DNA of 64,000 bases from Sipunculus nudus. Its lineage: Eukaryota > Annelida > Sipuncula > Golfingiida > Sipunculidae. The DNA lies in the NCBI GenBank assembly GCA_026874595.1, contig CM049321.1, forward strand, positions 49,023,297 to 49,087,296. Reading direction: 5' to 3'. A program made the position numbers and the translations under genes. This document shows positions 11,565-23,103 of this stretch, piece by piece; position 1 is the first letter of the stretch; every line of letters starts with the position of its first letter. The notes under the pieces were generated by a model. The model was not told the origin of the DNA. It searched no databases and was given only the letters and a program-made list of their open reading frames with translations.

Positions 11565-12150
11565 GGCTTAAAATGTCTACCCAATCTTGATAAAGAAGTG
11601 GGTCCTGTAACCTTGACCTTTGACCTCATGACCCAAAAATAAAAAAAGGGTTCTTACATTATTGGTGGGTCATATGTAAGTCAAAATTGAAACCAATATG
11701 TCGATCCAAACTGAATTTATCCAGAAACAAATATGTGGACAGATGGGCCATGACCTTTGATTTGTGACCCCCAAATCAATCAGGTTCTTCCCCTATAGGC
11801 AGCTCAGCTATATGTGCAAGATGGAAGGTTTGGCTTAAAATGCATCCACAATCTTTTTAAATAACTGGGTACTATGACCTTGACCTTTGACCTCATGAAC
11901 CCAAAATTGAACAGAATCTTTCCCTTTTGGCTGATTAGCAACATCTTGAAGATGGAAGGTTTGCAATGATTCTTTTTAAAGAAATGAGTCCTGTGACCTC
12001 GACCTTTGACCGTTGGACCCAAAAATCGACAAGTCAGCTAAATGCGCAAGATTGTTCAATATTCAAGGCAAGATTCATGACAATCCATGCATTAATTATC
12101 AAGATATTGGAGGTTTTGTATCATTTTTTTTATTATTCTGGGGGGTATTT
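11565..12150. repeat. Dispersed TGACCTTGACCTTTGACCT repeat
   Basis: Diverged units with ACCTTGACCTTTGACCTCATGACC at ~11600 and ~11876, and TGACCTCGACCTTTGACC at ~11995, share spacer text (GTGGACAGATGG, TATGTGCAAGATGGAAGG) with the intronic array at 31200-33060. Confidence 0.8.
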
Positions 12151-13805
12151 TCAAGCCCCATAGCTCGGAGAATATAGGTCGCAGTGACCTAATTTCAGGT
12201 TTCCAAGGAGATTTTTTATTGACCTCTCTGGATTTTCACTTATAAGTTTCTAGGGCCAGCAGTTACGATTTGTGCCCTGCCAACGGAGAGCCGGACGGCC
12301 GGACACCCGGACGGACAACTGACAAAGCGCCATCCCTATACCTCAGTCTACATACAGTCAGGTGAGCTAAAAATACATGTGGCGCCACCAGTCTTCAAGT
12401 AGCAAAGAAAACAGTCATTTTCAATAAACTCGTCAGGTTTCGGGACACTAGATGAAACTACAGTCAAGAAACTGACATAATTGCTGTCATTTGATGGTCT
12501 CAGAACAGACAAAAGTTTTGTAAGCATTTTTGCAGCTGAGCTAAAAAGTACATACTAGGTCCAGTGGTTATGATTTGTGCCCTGCTTTGGTATCAAATTT
12601 TTAATTATTTTTTTATGAGCCCCCGAGCTCATAGAATATGGGTAACAGAGATATAATTTCAGGTTTCCAAGGAGTCTTACCACGGACCTCCCAGGATGTC
12701 AAATTAGAAGATTCTAGGTCCAGTGGTTACGATGTGTGCCCTGTTAACTGATGACCGCATCTGTAAAGGTAATAGAGAAAATAGAGAAAAAAACGCTTAA
12801 AAAAATTCGAAAAATTCCAGGTGGCACCACCAGTCTGCAGGAACGAACTGATGAAACCTTCCATGATCAATATGCATGAAAAGAATCATGATGACTATTG
12901 CATTAGTTGTTCAGATAGTGGAGCTTTTGTATAAAATTTTTAATGATTCTGGGGGGTACTCCTGAATCGTATAGCTCAGAGGATATCTATAACAGAGACC
13001 TTATTTCAAGTTTCCGATTACACTTTGCATGAGACTCGCTGGATGTTCAGTATGAAGATTCCAGGTCTAGTGGTTACGATTTGTGCCCTGTTAACGGATG
13101 ACCGCATCTGTAAAGATATCAAAAATAGAAAAATAAAAGGGTAAACATGCCAAAAAAAAGATGGCGCAACTAGTCGTAAGGATATGATGAAACAATTCTT
13201 GATCAAAATGCATGCAAAGAATCATGGTGATCAATGCATTAGTTTTACAGATACTGGAGTTTTCATATTAAATTTTTACTTATTCTGGAGGGTACTTCTA
13301 AGTCCCATAGCTCAGAGGATATGGGTTACAGAGAACTTATTTCAGGTTTCAAAGGAGACTTTTCATGGGCCTCCCTTGATGTCATTAAAAAGATTCCAGG
13401 TCCAGTGTTTACGGCTAACAGATGACCGCATATTTAAAGGTCTCCAAAATAGAGAAAAAGATGCGTAAAAATCGAATAAAAAATACAGGCGGCACATCTA
13501 GTCTTTAGGAAATGATGAAACACTCTATGATCAATATGCATGCAAAGAATCATTGTGGTCAATGAATTAGTTGTTCAGATACTGGAGCTTGTGTATCAAT
13601 TTTTAATTTTTTCAGGATATGGGTCACAGAGACCTTATTTCAGGTTTCCAAGGAGATTTTTCATGGATCTCTAAGACCGCACAAGGTTCATGATCCAACA
13701 TTTACTGTTACGATTTGTGCCCTGCAAACGGCCGGCCGGCCGGACGGACGGAAGGACGGCGGACACTGACCCAGGCATGACAGAAAGTCAGCTGAGCTAA
13801 AAAGA
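12150..13805. repeat. Tandem array of ~340-bp modules
   Basis: Units begin near 12165, 12635, 12975, 13312 and 13617. Each carries TAGCTC..AGNATATNGGTNACAG, TTTCAGGTTTCCAAGGAG, CTCCCTGGATGTCA, GGTCCAGTGGTTACGATTTG and a GGTGGCNCCACCAGTC joint. The array ends with a GGCCGGCCGGACGGACGG-type run and TCAGCTGAGCTAAAAA at 13801. Same family as 18790-19855. Confidence 0.85.
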
Positions 13806-15720
13806 CCTATCACAAAAATAATAAATAAAAACATGACTCATTCCCGATAATGGGGGTATAAAGAGGCCAGTGGAACCTTGATGGCAGTCATTAGGCCTGA
13901 AGTTTTGAATTGTTCATATAACCGAATAAAAAACAATTAGAAGCATGGTTCAAAATATTCTAATATGTTACAAACAAATATACATTTTTATGCCACTGAT
14001 CAAATCGGATCGCCCTTAAAGAGGTATATGCCCCATCATTATTTACATTAGATATTTAATGCAGAGAAAACAGGAAATATTGTGTAATACACAAAAAATC
14101 TTCATTAATTACTCAATTGATTACATTAATTAATTAATAAAGAAACATAGAAAGAAGTCATATTGTCAAAACATGATCTGTAAATATTCCATAAAATAAC
14201 CCTGTGAAAACGGAAAGCATTGCTGCACTTTTGCTGACTGTTACATTTTATTATATACATTGTCTGTTATTATAAACGGTAGTACATACTATTTAGAGAA
14301 AGTCTATTATTTTCTACAGACGTAAGGATACAGTTTAAACTTAAATATGTAAAGGAGCACACAATTACATATATCTTTGGTAACTCAAGAAAATTAAATA
14401 ATTGAAATAATATACCATATTGTGCTCTAAAATATGCTGTACATAAGCTATACTTAAAATCCCCATTCCTGTAGAGAGAGTGTGTTACCTTATATCTTAA
14501 TCGGGCCAGTTTTATGTATCGTCAAAATAATACCTAAATATCTAGTTTATGACTCTCGTTGCTATGGTAGATTATTAATCAATATTTCAGCCTCTTTTTA
14601 GTTTACCTAGAAACCACATGGTGTGTTTTATCATTATTCAAAGATAACTTATTGACATTAAGCCACACAGTCAATTAAGATAATTCATTATTTAAAATGA
14701 TTACACAAACACGGCTGACTCATTTTACGAAAACTGGGAATAATGGTAAGGTTAAAACCTTATTATTTTATTTGTCAGAATCAAGATAAAGAATCAAATG
14801 CATTAGGACTGTTTTGCCTTTTCGGAGGTATATGCGCTCTACTTAGTACCACCTTAGTAATAAAAGATAAGATATTCTATAAATAAATAGCCCGATAAGC
14901 AGCAACTCTGTATTGATCCGCTTTACGTAACAGACCCGTGACATTATATGTTTTACAAGAAAAGGTTGGCCCACTTAACCTTTGTCACAAAACTTCACGG
15001 AGGCCACGCATCGGATATACATTTTTTGGGCTTTAACCATTTCAGAAACCGATTAATAATATTTCAGTTTTCTGTTACAACTAAACTTAAATACTTAGTA
15101 TTTACAGTTGCTTAATTTACACTAGATATATCTCTGTATACTGGTAATTTATTTCACATTGACGCGAAAAAACTATTTCTCGTCTCGTTACATTTGAATT
15201 TTGTACAGTACATTTATTGTTTTGTTTTCACAGACAAACAAAAAAGGAGTGTAATTTATAGACCTAACACTTATAGACCCCATGAATGGATGGTTTGTAG
15301 TGGTAGGCCAAGCTGTCAATTTAAGTTGGTGATTGACAACACGGGGGAGCGGGATAGGTGCTGCCTGTATGGATTCGCCGTGACACACGCACACACAGAC
15401 ACATTCAAACACACACACGCGCGTCTATCTCTCTATATCCTTACCAGCCATTCCTGCGGTGTTTGGCATACCTCGTTTCATCGTTATCTTTAATGTTTAA
15501 TTTCACTTCCGTCTTTGCCTCAGGCATTGATGCAATATGCGCTGCCTCGTCACTGTTTTGCAAGTGTTATTAAGTCCCTTCTTCTATATACATCATTTTA
15601 ACTGTGTTTTTCTCACTTAGTGTTGGTACTCTTTCATAAATGACCTGATACATATTATTATGAAACTGTTTATCATGAAGTTATCTTAAATTGTTTTCTG
15701 GAACGTTGACATGATGCACA
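13806..15720. other. Unrecognised intergenic DNA
   Basis: AT-rich, non-repetitive to the eye. A short (CA)n occurs near 15382-15420. No open frame with a recognisable domain is seen. Confidence 0.5.
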
Positions 15721-15900
15721 TTTTGTCTTGCGACGATACATTTGGTGACGTCACCCATCTGGACTCTCTGGTGAATGTGACATTCAGTCAGCCGCTGGTC
15801 AGTTCCTCCCTTCGAATGAATCACGTGACCACCATTACGCCACGCGTTACGTCACATATTTGCCGGACTTAAAAGTCAGATCCTCATACTCCGAATGACC
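15721..15900. promoter_or_regulatory. GC-richer patch with CRE and E-box-like sites
   Basis: TGACGTCA (15746-15753), TCACGTGACC (15821-15830) and TTACGTCAC (~15847) lie within about 110 bases, in a patch less AT-rich than its surroundings. They could form an enhancer or promoter of an unseen gene. No transcript start can be assigned. Confidence 0.25.
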
Positions 15901-16499
15901 AGGTCATTTTTAAATCTCTAATCCGGGTGAACATGCCGATGTTTTTTTATCCAGTGGCAGGCAGTTCTCAAGTAATGAAATACGCTTTTTTTATACCACA
16001 AAAAGTTTTCCTTAAGTTGTGTACGTAAACCTTGTGCATTTGTGCAATACGTGCTGCCGTAAAACCAGACCGTGCAAAATGTTGATTTCCATCCGGCTAA
16101 CCCACCTCAGTCAAGAGAATACAGTTGCTCTGAACAGTGCGTCGCCTCACCTTTCGAGCGCCTATCTGAAGTGACACGTAAATGTTCGAAACAACCTTGT
16201 CCAGGGCGACGCGTGAATACAATTAACCTTTTTGCTTGATGTATCCGGGGAATTCCAAGGGGATTTCCATCGTGGTTTTACAGAGACGCCATCTACAGAC
16301 CATCAGTGGAACTAACCGATGCTTCCCAAGTGCATCTATGATATATTCATGTATATATATAACATTTGCATTGTTTCAAGGATCAATTTTTGCGATCTCA
16401 CCAGAGTATACCAATTATTATGTGAATTTATTATATAAAATAATGTTTACACGCAAATCATTCATTATTGATAGATTATATGAAAGATCGGATATCATT

Positions 16500-16501
16500 T
16501 C

Positions 16502-16532
<31 letters not shown>

Positions 16533-16722
16533 TATATATATATATATGTATATATATTATATATAACTAGTATATTTTATATGGTATATATATATATATA
16601 TAAATGTATTCATAATTTGATAAATGATGATTACATGATGTAAGAATTATTAACTTTGTTTCGATTTCTCCTTTTCAGAGTAAACCATAAATATAATATA
16701 GTTTAAAGTAATCGTTTCTGAA

Positions 16723-16764
<42 letters not shown>

Positions 16765-16952
16765 GTGTATATGTATTTATATTTGTATATATACATATAT
16801 ATGTGTTCAACCTGTCTAATCCGGACAGTCAAGGGACTGTCACATTTTATCCTTAATAGCCAGGTGTCCTGGTCAGGTATTAGTCAGGTTTGCAATTAAA
16901 TGTCATGTAGAAAATATACATTTAAGGAAAAGTTTATATTACCATGCATTGC

Positions 16953-16984
<32 letters not shown>

Positions 16985-17035
16985 CTTATATATATACTTA
17001 TATATATATATATATCTGATATTTTTAATGTATAA
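16500..17035. repeat. (TA)n cluster
   Basis: TA tracts occur at ~16502-16605, ~16725-16802 and ~16957-17016. Between them, 16807-16900 reads CCTGTCTAATCCGGACAGTC and GGTGTCCTGGTCAGG, like a degraded MITE. Confidence 0.8.
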
Positions 17036-17439
17036 AAATTTTATAGTAAAAGAAAGACTTTGAACTGGAAAGCAGGACTTTTATAACAACAGTTATTTCA
17101 CTAATCAGAATGAGTACTGATATTGTAAACATTTTGATTTTGTTATAACGCCTGTGTTCTAACTAAAATTGCATATTTTGTAAAACTTGGTTGAGCTGTC
17201 CAGCATGGAGGAAAATAAAGATCAATCCACCAATCAACTGTGAAAATTAAACCACTGCGTTAATCGGTCACTGGCCCCTCCCGGCCTGCATTCGGTAGGA
17301 ATTGTGAGCACAACAAACCGTGACATACGCAAAGAGAAATAAGCCAAGAATGTTATGACAGGAAAACCTCTTGGTCTTTGATTTTGTCGCCGACAATAGA
17401 TCAAGAATTGGGCGTACCTCGCCGGCGGACACTCGGCCT

Positions 17440-17660
17440 GCCGATCCAGAGTCCGTATTCATCAGGCTGATTTACCATGAAAACACTGGCTGGAGCCAGC
17501 TTCAGCTGTCCGTAGTCAGCATTAGGCAGGTGTCCGCCCCAGAGAGGTTTAACCTATACATAACATATAGGGAAAATTGAAGGGACTTATATATTGTGTC
17601 CGTAAAAGCCAGTTGTCCGCCTCAGAGAGGTGCCCGCAAGACCAGGCTGAACTGTATATA
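17440..17660. mobile_element. Degraded pogo/Tc1-like MITE pieces
   Basis: GGTGTCCGCCCCAGAGAGGTT at ~17530 and TTGTCCGCCTCAGAGAGGTG at ~17613 are direct copies. The end, GACCAGGCTGAACTGTA, resembles the terminus of MITEs with CAGT..AACCT ends. Boundaries are uncertain. Confidence 0.35.
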
Positions 17661-18789
17661 TGGGGGAAAAGTTTGATATTTTAATATTAATAGATTTATA
17701 TGAAAGGGTTGTTCTCTCTCGACTTCGGGTCAGTCTTGAATATAAACTTACGCCACCGGTAGTACATATTATCAGATAAAAACAGCATGCAGGTTTTACA
17801 TGGCTGAAATTAAGCAAAGGTACCTAAACTATGTGTAACAAGGATGCGAGCTGCACAAATGGTGATTAATATATCTGCCAGTGTTTCAGCACAAGTGCCA
17901 GTTAACTGTATCGATTGCATTAAAAACTTTGTTTTTGTAATTCGGATTGAATTTGATTAAAAAACGGAAATTTAAGCACACTGAAATGAATAGGAATTGT
18001 AGTTTTATATTACAATGAATTCAAATTAAATTTGAAAGTCCCAATTGGTACTAGGTCTTAATTTGTTCAGACGTGTGGTCGAAGAGCCAAAAAAAAAAAA
18101 AATAGTTAACAAAGCTCTCACCAGATGGCGATATGTTGCATGGACTGGCCTTGTTCATTTGATGCTCCTTTCACTGTGGTCGTATCATAATTTCGTCTCT
18201 CTATAGTCAATTTTAAAAACAAAATGATTTGTTTTAGAATTTACAAATTACAAATTTGATTATTCTTTACAACTACGTTTTGCCAAATACTATGCCACCA
18301 GCGTGATGGGAAGAAAGGAAGAAAATGATGACAGTGTATGCAAATGTATTCATTGTGATCGCTGCCTTGTTTATTCATAAGTTATTCTAATTATATTCAT
18401 TGTAATTATTGTTGGCACAAAAACATAAACATAAGACATAGAATGAATAAAGAAAAAATATACAGGTTAAGATGGTGTGTGTATGTGTGGGTGTGTGTGT
18501 GTGGGGGGGGGGGGGTGTTAAGAGACTCAATTATAAGTGATTATTCTCTTCAGCTGTATAGCTGTCTCTTTTGCTCCTCTTTAAGGCGATTGAATATGAC
18601 AGTAGCGTGGCTGCCACATTGGATTTAGTTGGAAAAAAAGTGTTAATCTTACAAGAAAAAGTATAAAATTGTCTGATAAAAAGTATGAACAAGTGACCCA
18701 GGGGTCATGACACTTAGCTGTCTAGGATGACATTCACAAAAGGAATTTTATAATCGGAATGCCAAATTCTGTAGGTGGTATCCGATGTC
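17661..18789. other. Unrecognised DNA with a short (GT)n/G-run
   Basis: A (GT)n plus 12-G tract lies at ~18478-18515. Nothing else can be supported. Confidence 0.5.
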
Positions 18790-18948
18790 AACTGAAGCAT
18801 GGCTCATAGGATATGGGTAACAGAGACTTAAGTTCAGGTTTCCAAGAAGCTTTTTCATGGACCTCCCTGGATGTCAAGTTATAAGATTCCAGGTGGAATG
18901 ATTATGATGTGTGCCCTGTTAACTGACAACCACGTCTTTGAAGGTCTC

Positions 18949-18979
<31 letters not shown>

Positions 18980-19855
18980 CGTAACAATTCGAAAAAATTC
19001 CAGGTGGCGCCACCAGTCTGCATGAACTGATGAAAGACTCCATGATGAATATGCATGCAAAGAATCATGGTGATGAATGCATTAGCTGTTCATAAACTGG
19101 AGGTTTGTATCAAATGTTTAATTATACTAAGGGGTATTTACAAGCCCTATAGCTCGATGGTTATTGGTAAAAGAGACCGAATATCAGGTTTTCAAGGCGA
19201 TTTTTCATGGACCTCTCTGGATATAAGATAAGAAGATTCTCGGTTGAATGGTTACGATTTGAACCCTGTCAACGGACGACTTCATCTTTAAAGTTCTAAA
19301 AAAAAACGAAAAAAAAATGCGTAGAATTAAAAAAAGACAAATCCAGGTGGCGCCACAAGTCTACAGGATCAGTGACTGATGAAACAGTGACTGAGTCCAT
19401 GATAAATATGCATGCAAGAATCATGGTGATCAATGCATTAGTTATTCAGATACTGGAGCTTTTGCATTAATTTTTTAATCATTCTGGCGGGTATTTCTGA
19501 GCCCCATAACTCATAGCCCATTTGATATGGGTAACAGAGACCTAGTTTCCGGTTTCCAAGGAGATTTTTTACAGACCTCCAAGGAAGTCAAGTTAGAAGT
19601 TTCAAGGCCCAATGGTTACGATTTATGCCCTGTTAGCGGACAACCACATCTTTGAAAGTCTCAAACATAGAGAGAAAAAATGCGAAAAAATTCGAAAAAA
19701 AATTCAGGTGGCCCCATCACTCTGCAGGAACTGATGAATTATTCGATGATGAATATGCATGCATAGAATCATGGTATTGAGTGCATTAGTTGTTCATAAA
19801 CTGGAGATTTTGTATCAAATTTTTAATTATACAGCTGAGCTAAAAAACTCAGTGC
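18790..19855. repeat. Tandem array of ~350-bp modules (second locus)
   Basis: Three units begin near 18807, 19155 and 19515, with the same text as the 12150-13805 array. A pure A-run of ~29 lies at 18949-18977. AGGTGGCGCCAC occurs at 19002 and 19345. The array ends CAGCTGAGCTAAAAAACTC. Confidence 0.85.
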
Positions 19856-21397
19856 CAAATAGCGCAATTTTTTTTACAACTTTACAATACTTCTAAACAA
19901 GCTTTATGTATGCCAGTTAAAAGTGAACACGTTGAGGCCTACAACTCTGAGTTTCAAGCTAATCCGATTTACTCACACTAATTATACTTAAATATATTAA
20001 GTGAAACACCGACGTGTCTGAATTGACATGCAATACTAAGAGAACTTGTGTATATTGAGAACACACACAGTCATCCTCACACATACTAAACTACCATGGC
20101 ACTCGGCTGAGGACGTCATAATGACAATGTTAAAGTGTGCTTTGGGCCATAGCAAGTAAACATTAGCCACTTACAATAAGGCTTAAAAAAATATCACAAC
20201 CAGACTGCATGTAAAATTTGAGCAGTCTAAGTAATGATAAGAACCTATTACTTGATATGGGGCAGAGTTCTGAGCTTTTGAAGTACTAAAGCCTTTATAT
20301 ATGTCCCCTTAGAAATCGTAAAAGTTCTTATGTGAAGCCCAGACTTTGTGCCTAAAGTCTGTCCCAACAGGGGGCGCCCATTGGTTTTTTGGTAATACTT
20401 ATCCAATGCTGATGTTTGCGTCTACTGTGTTAACACAGCAGAAAATTGTGTGCACCCCGCAACAGAAGATGTAACATTTAGTCAAACGTGTTATATGTAC
20501 ACTTTGCAACTTTCAGAACAGTTACTTATGAAATGACAGTGCAGAATGTCGTCTCTCAGGGGAGCATGTATTTAATTTTATTTATATTTAAGGTAGCAAG
20601 TACTAGTATATCATCATCCAATCAACATCTGTCAAAACGTGTCCCCGCCACTTCAATCAAAATGCCGTGACAACAATTCTCTCGTTTTTTTTTCAAATTT
20701 CCAGTGTTTTCTCAGATGATAAATTAATTGTTTCACTCAAAGTTTTGCTAAGTATGATATTGGTTTCCTTGTAAATACTTGCCGGAGTATCAGGTTAATT
20801 AACTAACAGGTAACGTTTCAAAATATAAAATACTTTGTAAATAAATTTCACAAAAAAAATATGGGGTCCTTTGGTGGGATGGATTATAACAGTTACGATT
20901 TGTGCCCTGTTAAACGAGTGAGAAATTGAGGTACTATTGAGAACCTGTAGGTGGCGCCAACATTCTTCTCTAACTGTTGACATTCAATCACCACACCACC
21001 TGTATTGTATTACTATTGAAACTTATAAAAATACAAAAACAACACATGGGTTATACTGGTGGAAAAAAGTTAAAACTCCCGTTTCTGATTTTCGTTATAA
21101 TTTTAATGTCTCCTTGTATAGTATCGCAATGTTAACAAAACTCGAACCGAGCCGGGTAACAGCGACCCAGTTCTCGAGTAAAAAAAATTACGTTTCATCA
21201 CTACTTCATCAATTTTAAATTATTAGCTTAATTCGAGTTGGTTACTTTTTTTCGGTTCTCCCGTTGGAACTGGGGGAAAAAGGAGTACTCGTATACAAAA
21301 GTTCGAGTATTACTTTAATAAAGAGTACTCGGGCCTAAAATTCGTACTTTTGTACCTATATTGCGAGTTCATGCGTATCTGAATATTACTGCATACT

Positions 21398-21400
<3 letters not shown>
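19856..21400. other. Mostly unrecognised DNA with one repeat fragment
   Basis: A short module fragment at 20885-20975 contains TTACGATTTGTGCCCTGTT and AGGTGGCGCCAAC. Otherwise no gene, RNA or repeat was recognised. Confidence 0.5.
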
Positions 21401-21456
<56 letters not shown>

Positions 21457-21642
21457 TAAAACCTCGTATTCCGACCACCTTGGTTAATCGATCACCTCAA
21501 ATCACGACCACTTTTTCACGGTCTTTACTCTGTTTTTGTTCTTTATATCCGACCTCGCCCAGACGATCACCTCGAATATACGATCACTTAATCCATGTCC
21601 CGTTGGCAGTCGTAATTGTGAGGTATCACTGTATGTATATGT

Positions 21643-21714
<72 letters not shown>

Positions 21715-21716
21715 TA
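21401..21716. repeat. (TA)n tracts flanking a MITE
   Basis: TA runs at 21401-21453 and 21642-21715 surround the pogo-like MITE, consistent with its insertion into a TA microsatellite. Confidence 0.9.
21454..21631. mobile_element. 178-bp pogo-like MITE
   Basis: Begins CAGTAAAACCTCGTATTCC and ends GTGAGGTATCACTG, with TA on both sides. The interior has paired CGACCACCT and CGATCACCTCGAAT segments. A sister copy at 55154-55332 shares length, termini and interior. Ends of the CAGT..AACCTCG type and TA targets are typical of pogo/Tigger-related MITEs. Confidence 0.8.
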
Positions 21717-22140
21717 CCTCAGGTCTTTAAACCTGTGTCAAGTGACAGAGGTCTGCAATGACACTTAGTTTCTTTTTCTACATAGAAACCGATAACATAT
21801 CAAATATCTGCTTTCAAGCAATCACCAGGTCAAATGCATACGGATTTGAAAACCGGTAAACACAATTCCATTTATATCTTAATATACAGTGTTGCTAAGA
21901 ACGATGGAACCCATTCTAGCTCTAGTGTGAACTAAATTGTTTGTGGTTTATCATTTATATTAAAATTCGCAAAAAGAAGGTTTACAGGAATAGTTGTACA
22001 GAGAATATGAGTGTTTGTGTTAACTCTGTCCATCTTGAAGGCAGTCTATATTATATAAAAGTAGCAAATGTTTATGAGATCAGACACCGTGGCAGATTTG
22101 GTCCAAAAGTAGCAATAAATAGACATCCAGTCATTGTGCT

Positions 22141-22603
22141 TCCTTGACAACGACATTTTTATAGCTATTATATAGCAAGTTTATCTTTTTTTTTGTGCGA
22201 GACATAAAGTTACAGTGAACGCCATGCGTCTATTAAAACACACTGTCTGCCCTAGTACATGGAATGTCCGGGAGGAGGCAGCACTTGTCACCCTTCTACA
22301 TGTCCGTATTTTCGGGCACTTGTTGCTGCGATCTATTCGTTCAATATCCTTCACTAGAATTGTTTCTTTTTCTTCATTCTATCAATTTTTTTCTTGTGAG
22401 CTTTCTTGTGAGAAGTTTAAAACAACTGATGCTTGTGCATGCACAATCTTACGAATTGTAATTTATCAGCAGTCGTTCTAAACCCTTATGCATCTTTATA
22501 TAAATTGTTCGTTGCATAACAGGAAAGAACAATCTGCTACAATCGACAACAAAGCACCACATACGAAATTACGTTCATAATACAATTTCAAACCAAGTGA
22601 CCT
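22141..22603 (-). other. Mkx: Region downstream of Mkx stop, probable 3' UTR
   Basis: This region immediately follows the Mkx stop codon. No canonical AATAAA was found on the minus strand here. The UTR extent is inferred only. Confidence 0.35.
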
Positions 22604-23103
22604 TCAGGCGACGCGCTGAGGGCGTGATTTGGCAAGCGTCGTGAGTGCCATGGCGGCGCTTAGTTCAAGCCAGTACAGGTCTTCGTCACCAGATGGCTCT
22701 TCATATCTCTCATTAACAGTCACCGGGGAACTCCGTGATGATGTCGACATTTCCTCGTAATCACGTGATCCGATTGACCCGGAGGTCCGGCGGAAACGAC
22801 CCGAGGAATATGGCGGTGACATGGGAGTCACGAATGAATGCGTACACGAGTCGTGCAGATACCGTTGTAGGATGGATTGTTTGTACTTCGGCGGTGAATT
22901 CAAATCCTCGCGACTATCAAGTTGATCAGCGCACACGAAAGCCTCGGTCCCGGGTCTGGGCACCATTGTCTTTGAGGGTGAGCTCTGTGGATAACTTATT
23001 TTATCGGGTTCATGCCCGTTCACGAACTCGGAACACTCTGTGTCTCTCATCTCATCTGTATTAATCATCTTGTCTGGGTCTTTCTTAGGCTTATCCAGAT
23101 CAT
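22604..23103 (-). CDS. Mkx: Mkx exon 3, C-terminal repression-type motifs and stop
   Basis: This exon follows TTGTTGCAG and runs to a TGA at 22604-22606. It encodes residues 253-417. After a charged, proline- and serine-rich linker comes [17 protein letters not shown] (321-337), matching the conserved motif after the vertebrate MKX homeodomain. A Ser/Arg-rich region follows, then [18 protein letters not shown] near the C-terminus, matching the vertebrate TYWKEINAAMALTNLA-type motif. In vertebrate Mohawk such C-terminal blocks are reported as repression domains; function here is inferred. The protein ends soon after this block, so it lacks the ~35-residue vertebrate tail. No AATAAA was found in the ~460 bases downstream, so the poly(A) site is unplaced. 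Confidence 0.93.

Noticed and set aside
22735-23064. 109-codon plus-strand open frame
   Set aside because: It lies antisense to Mkx exon 3, whose minus-strand frame has clear conserved motifs and matching splice phases.
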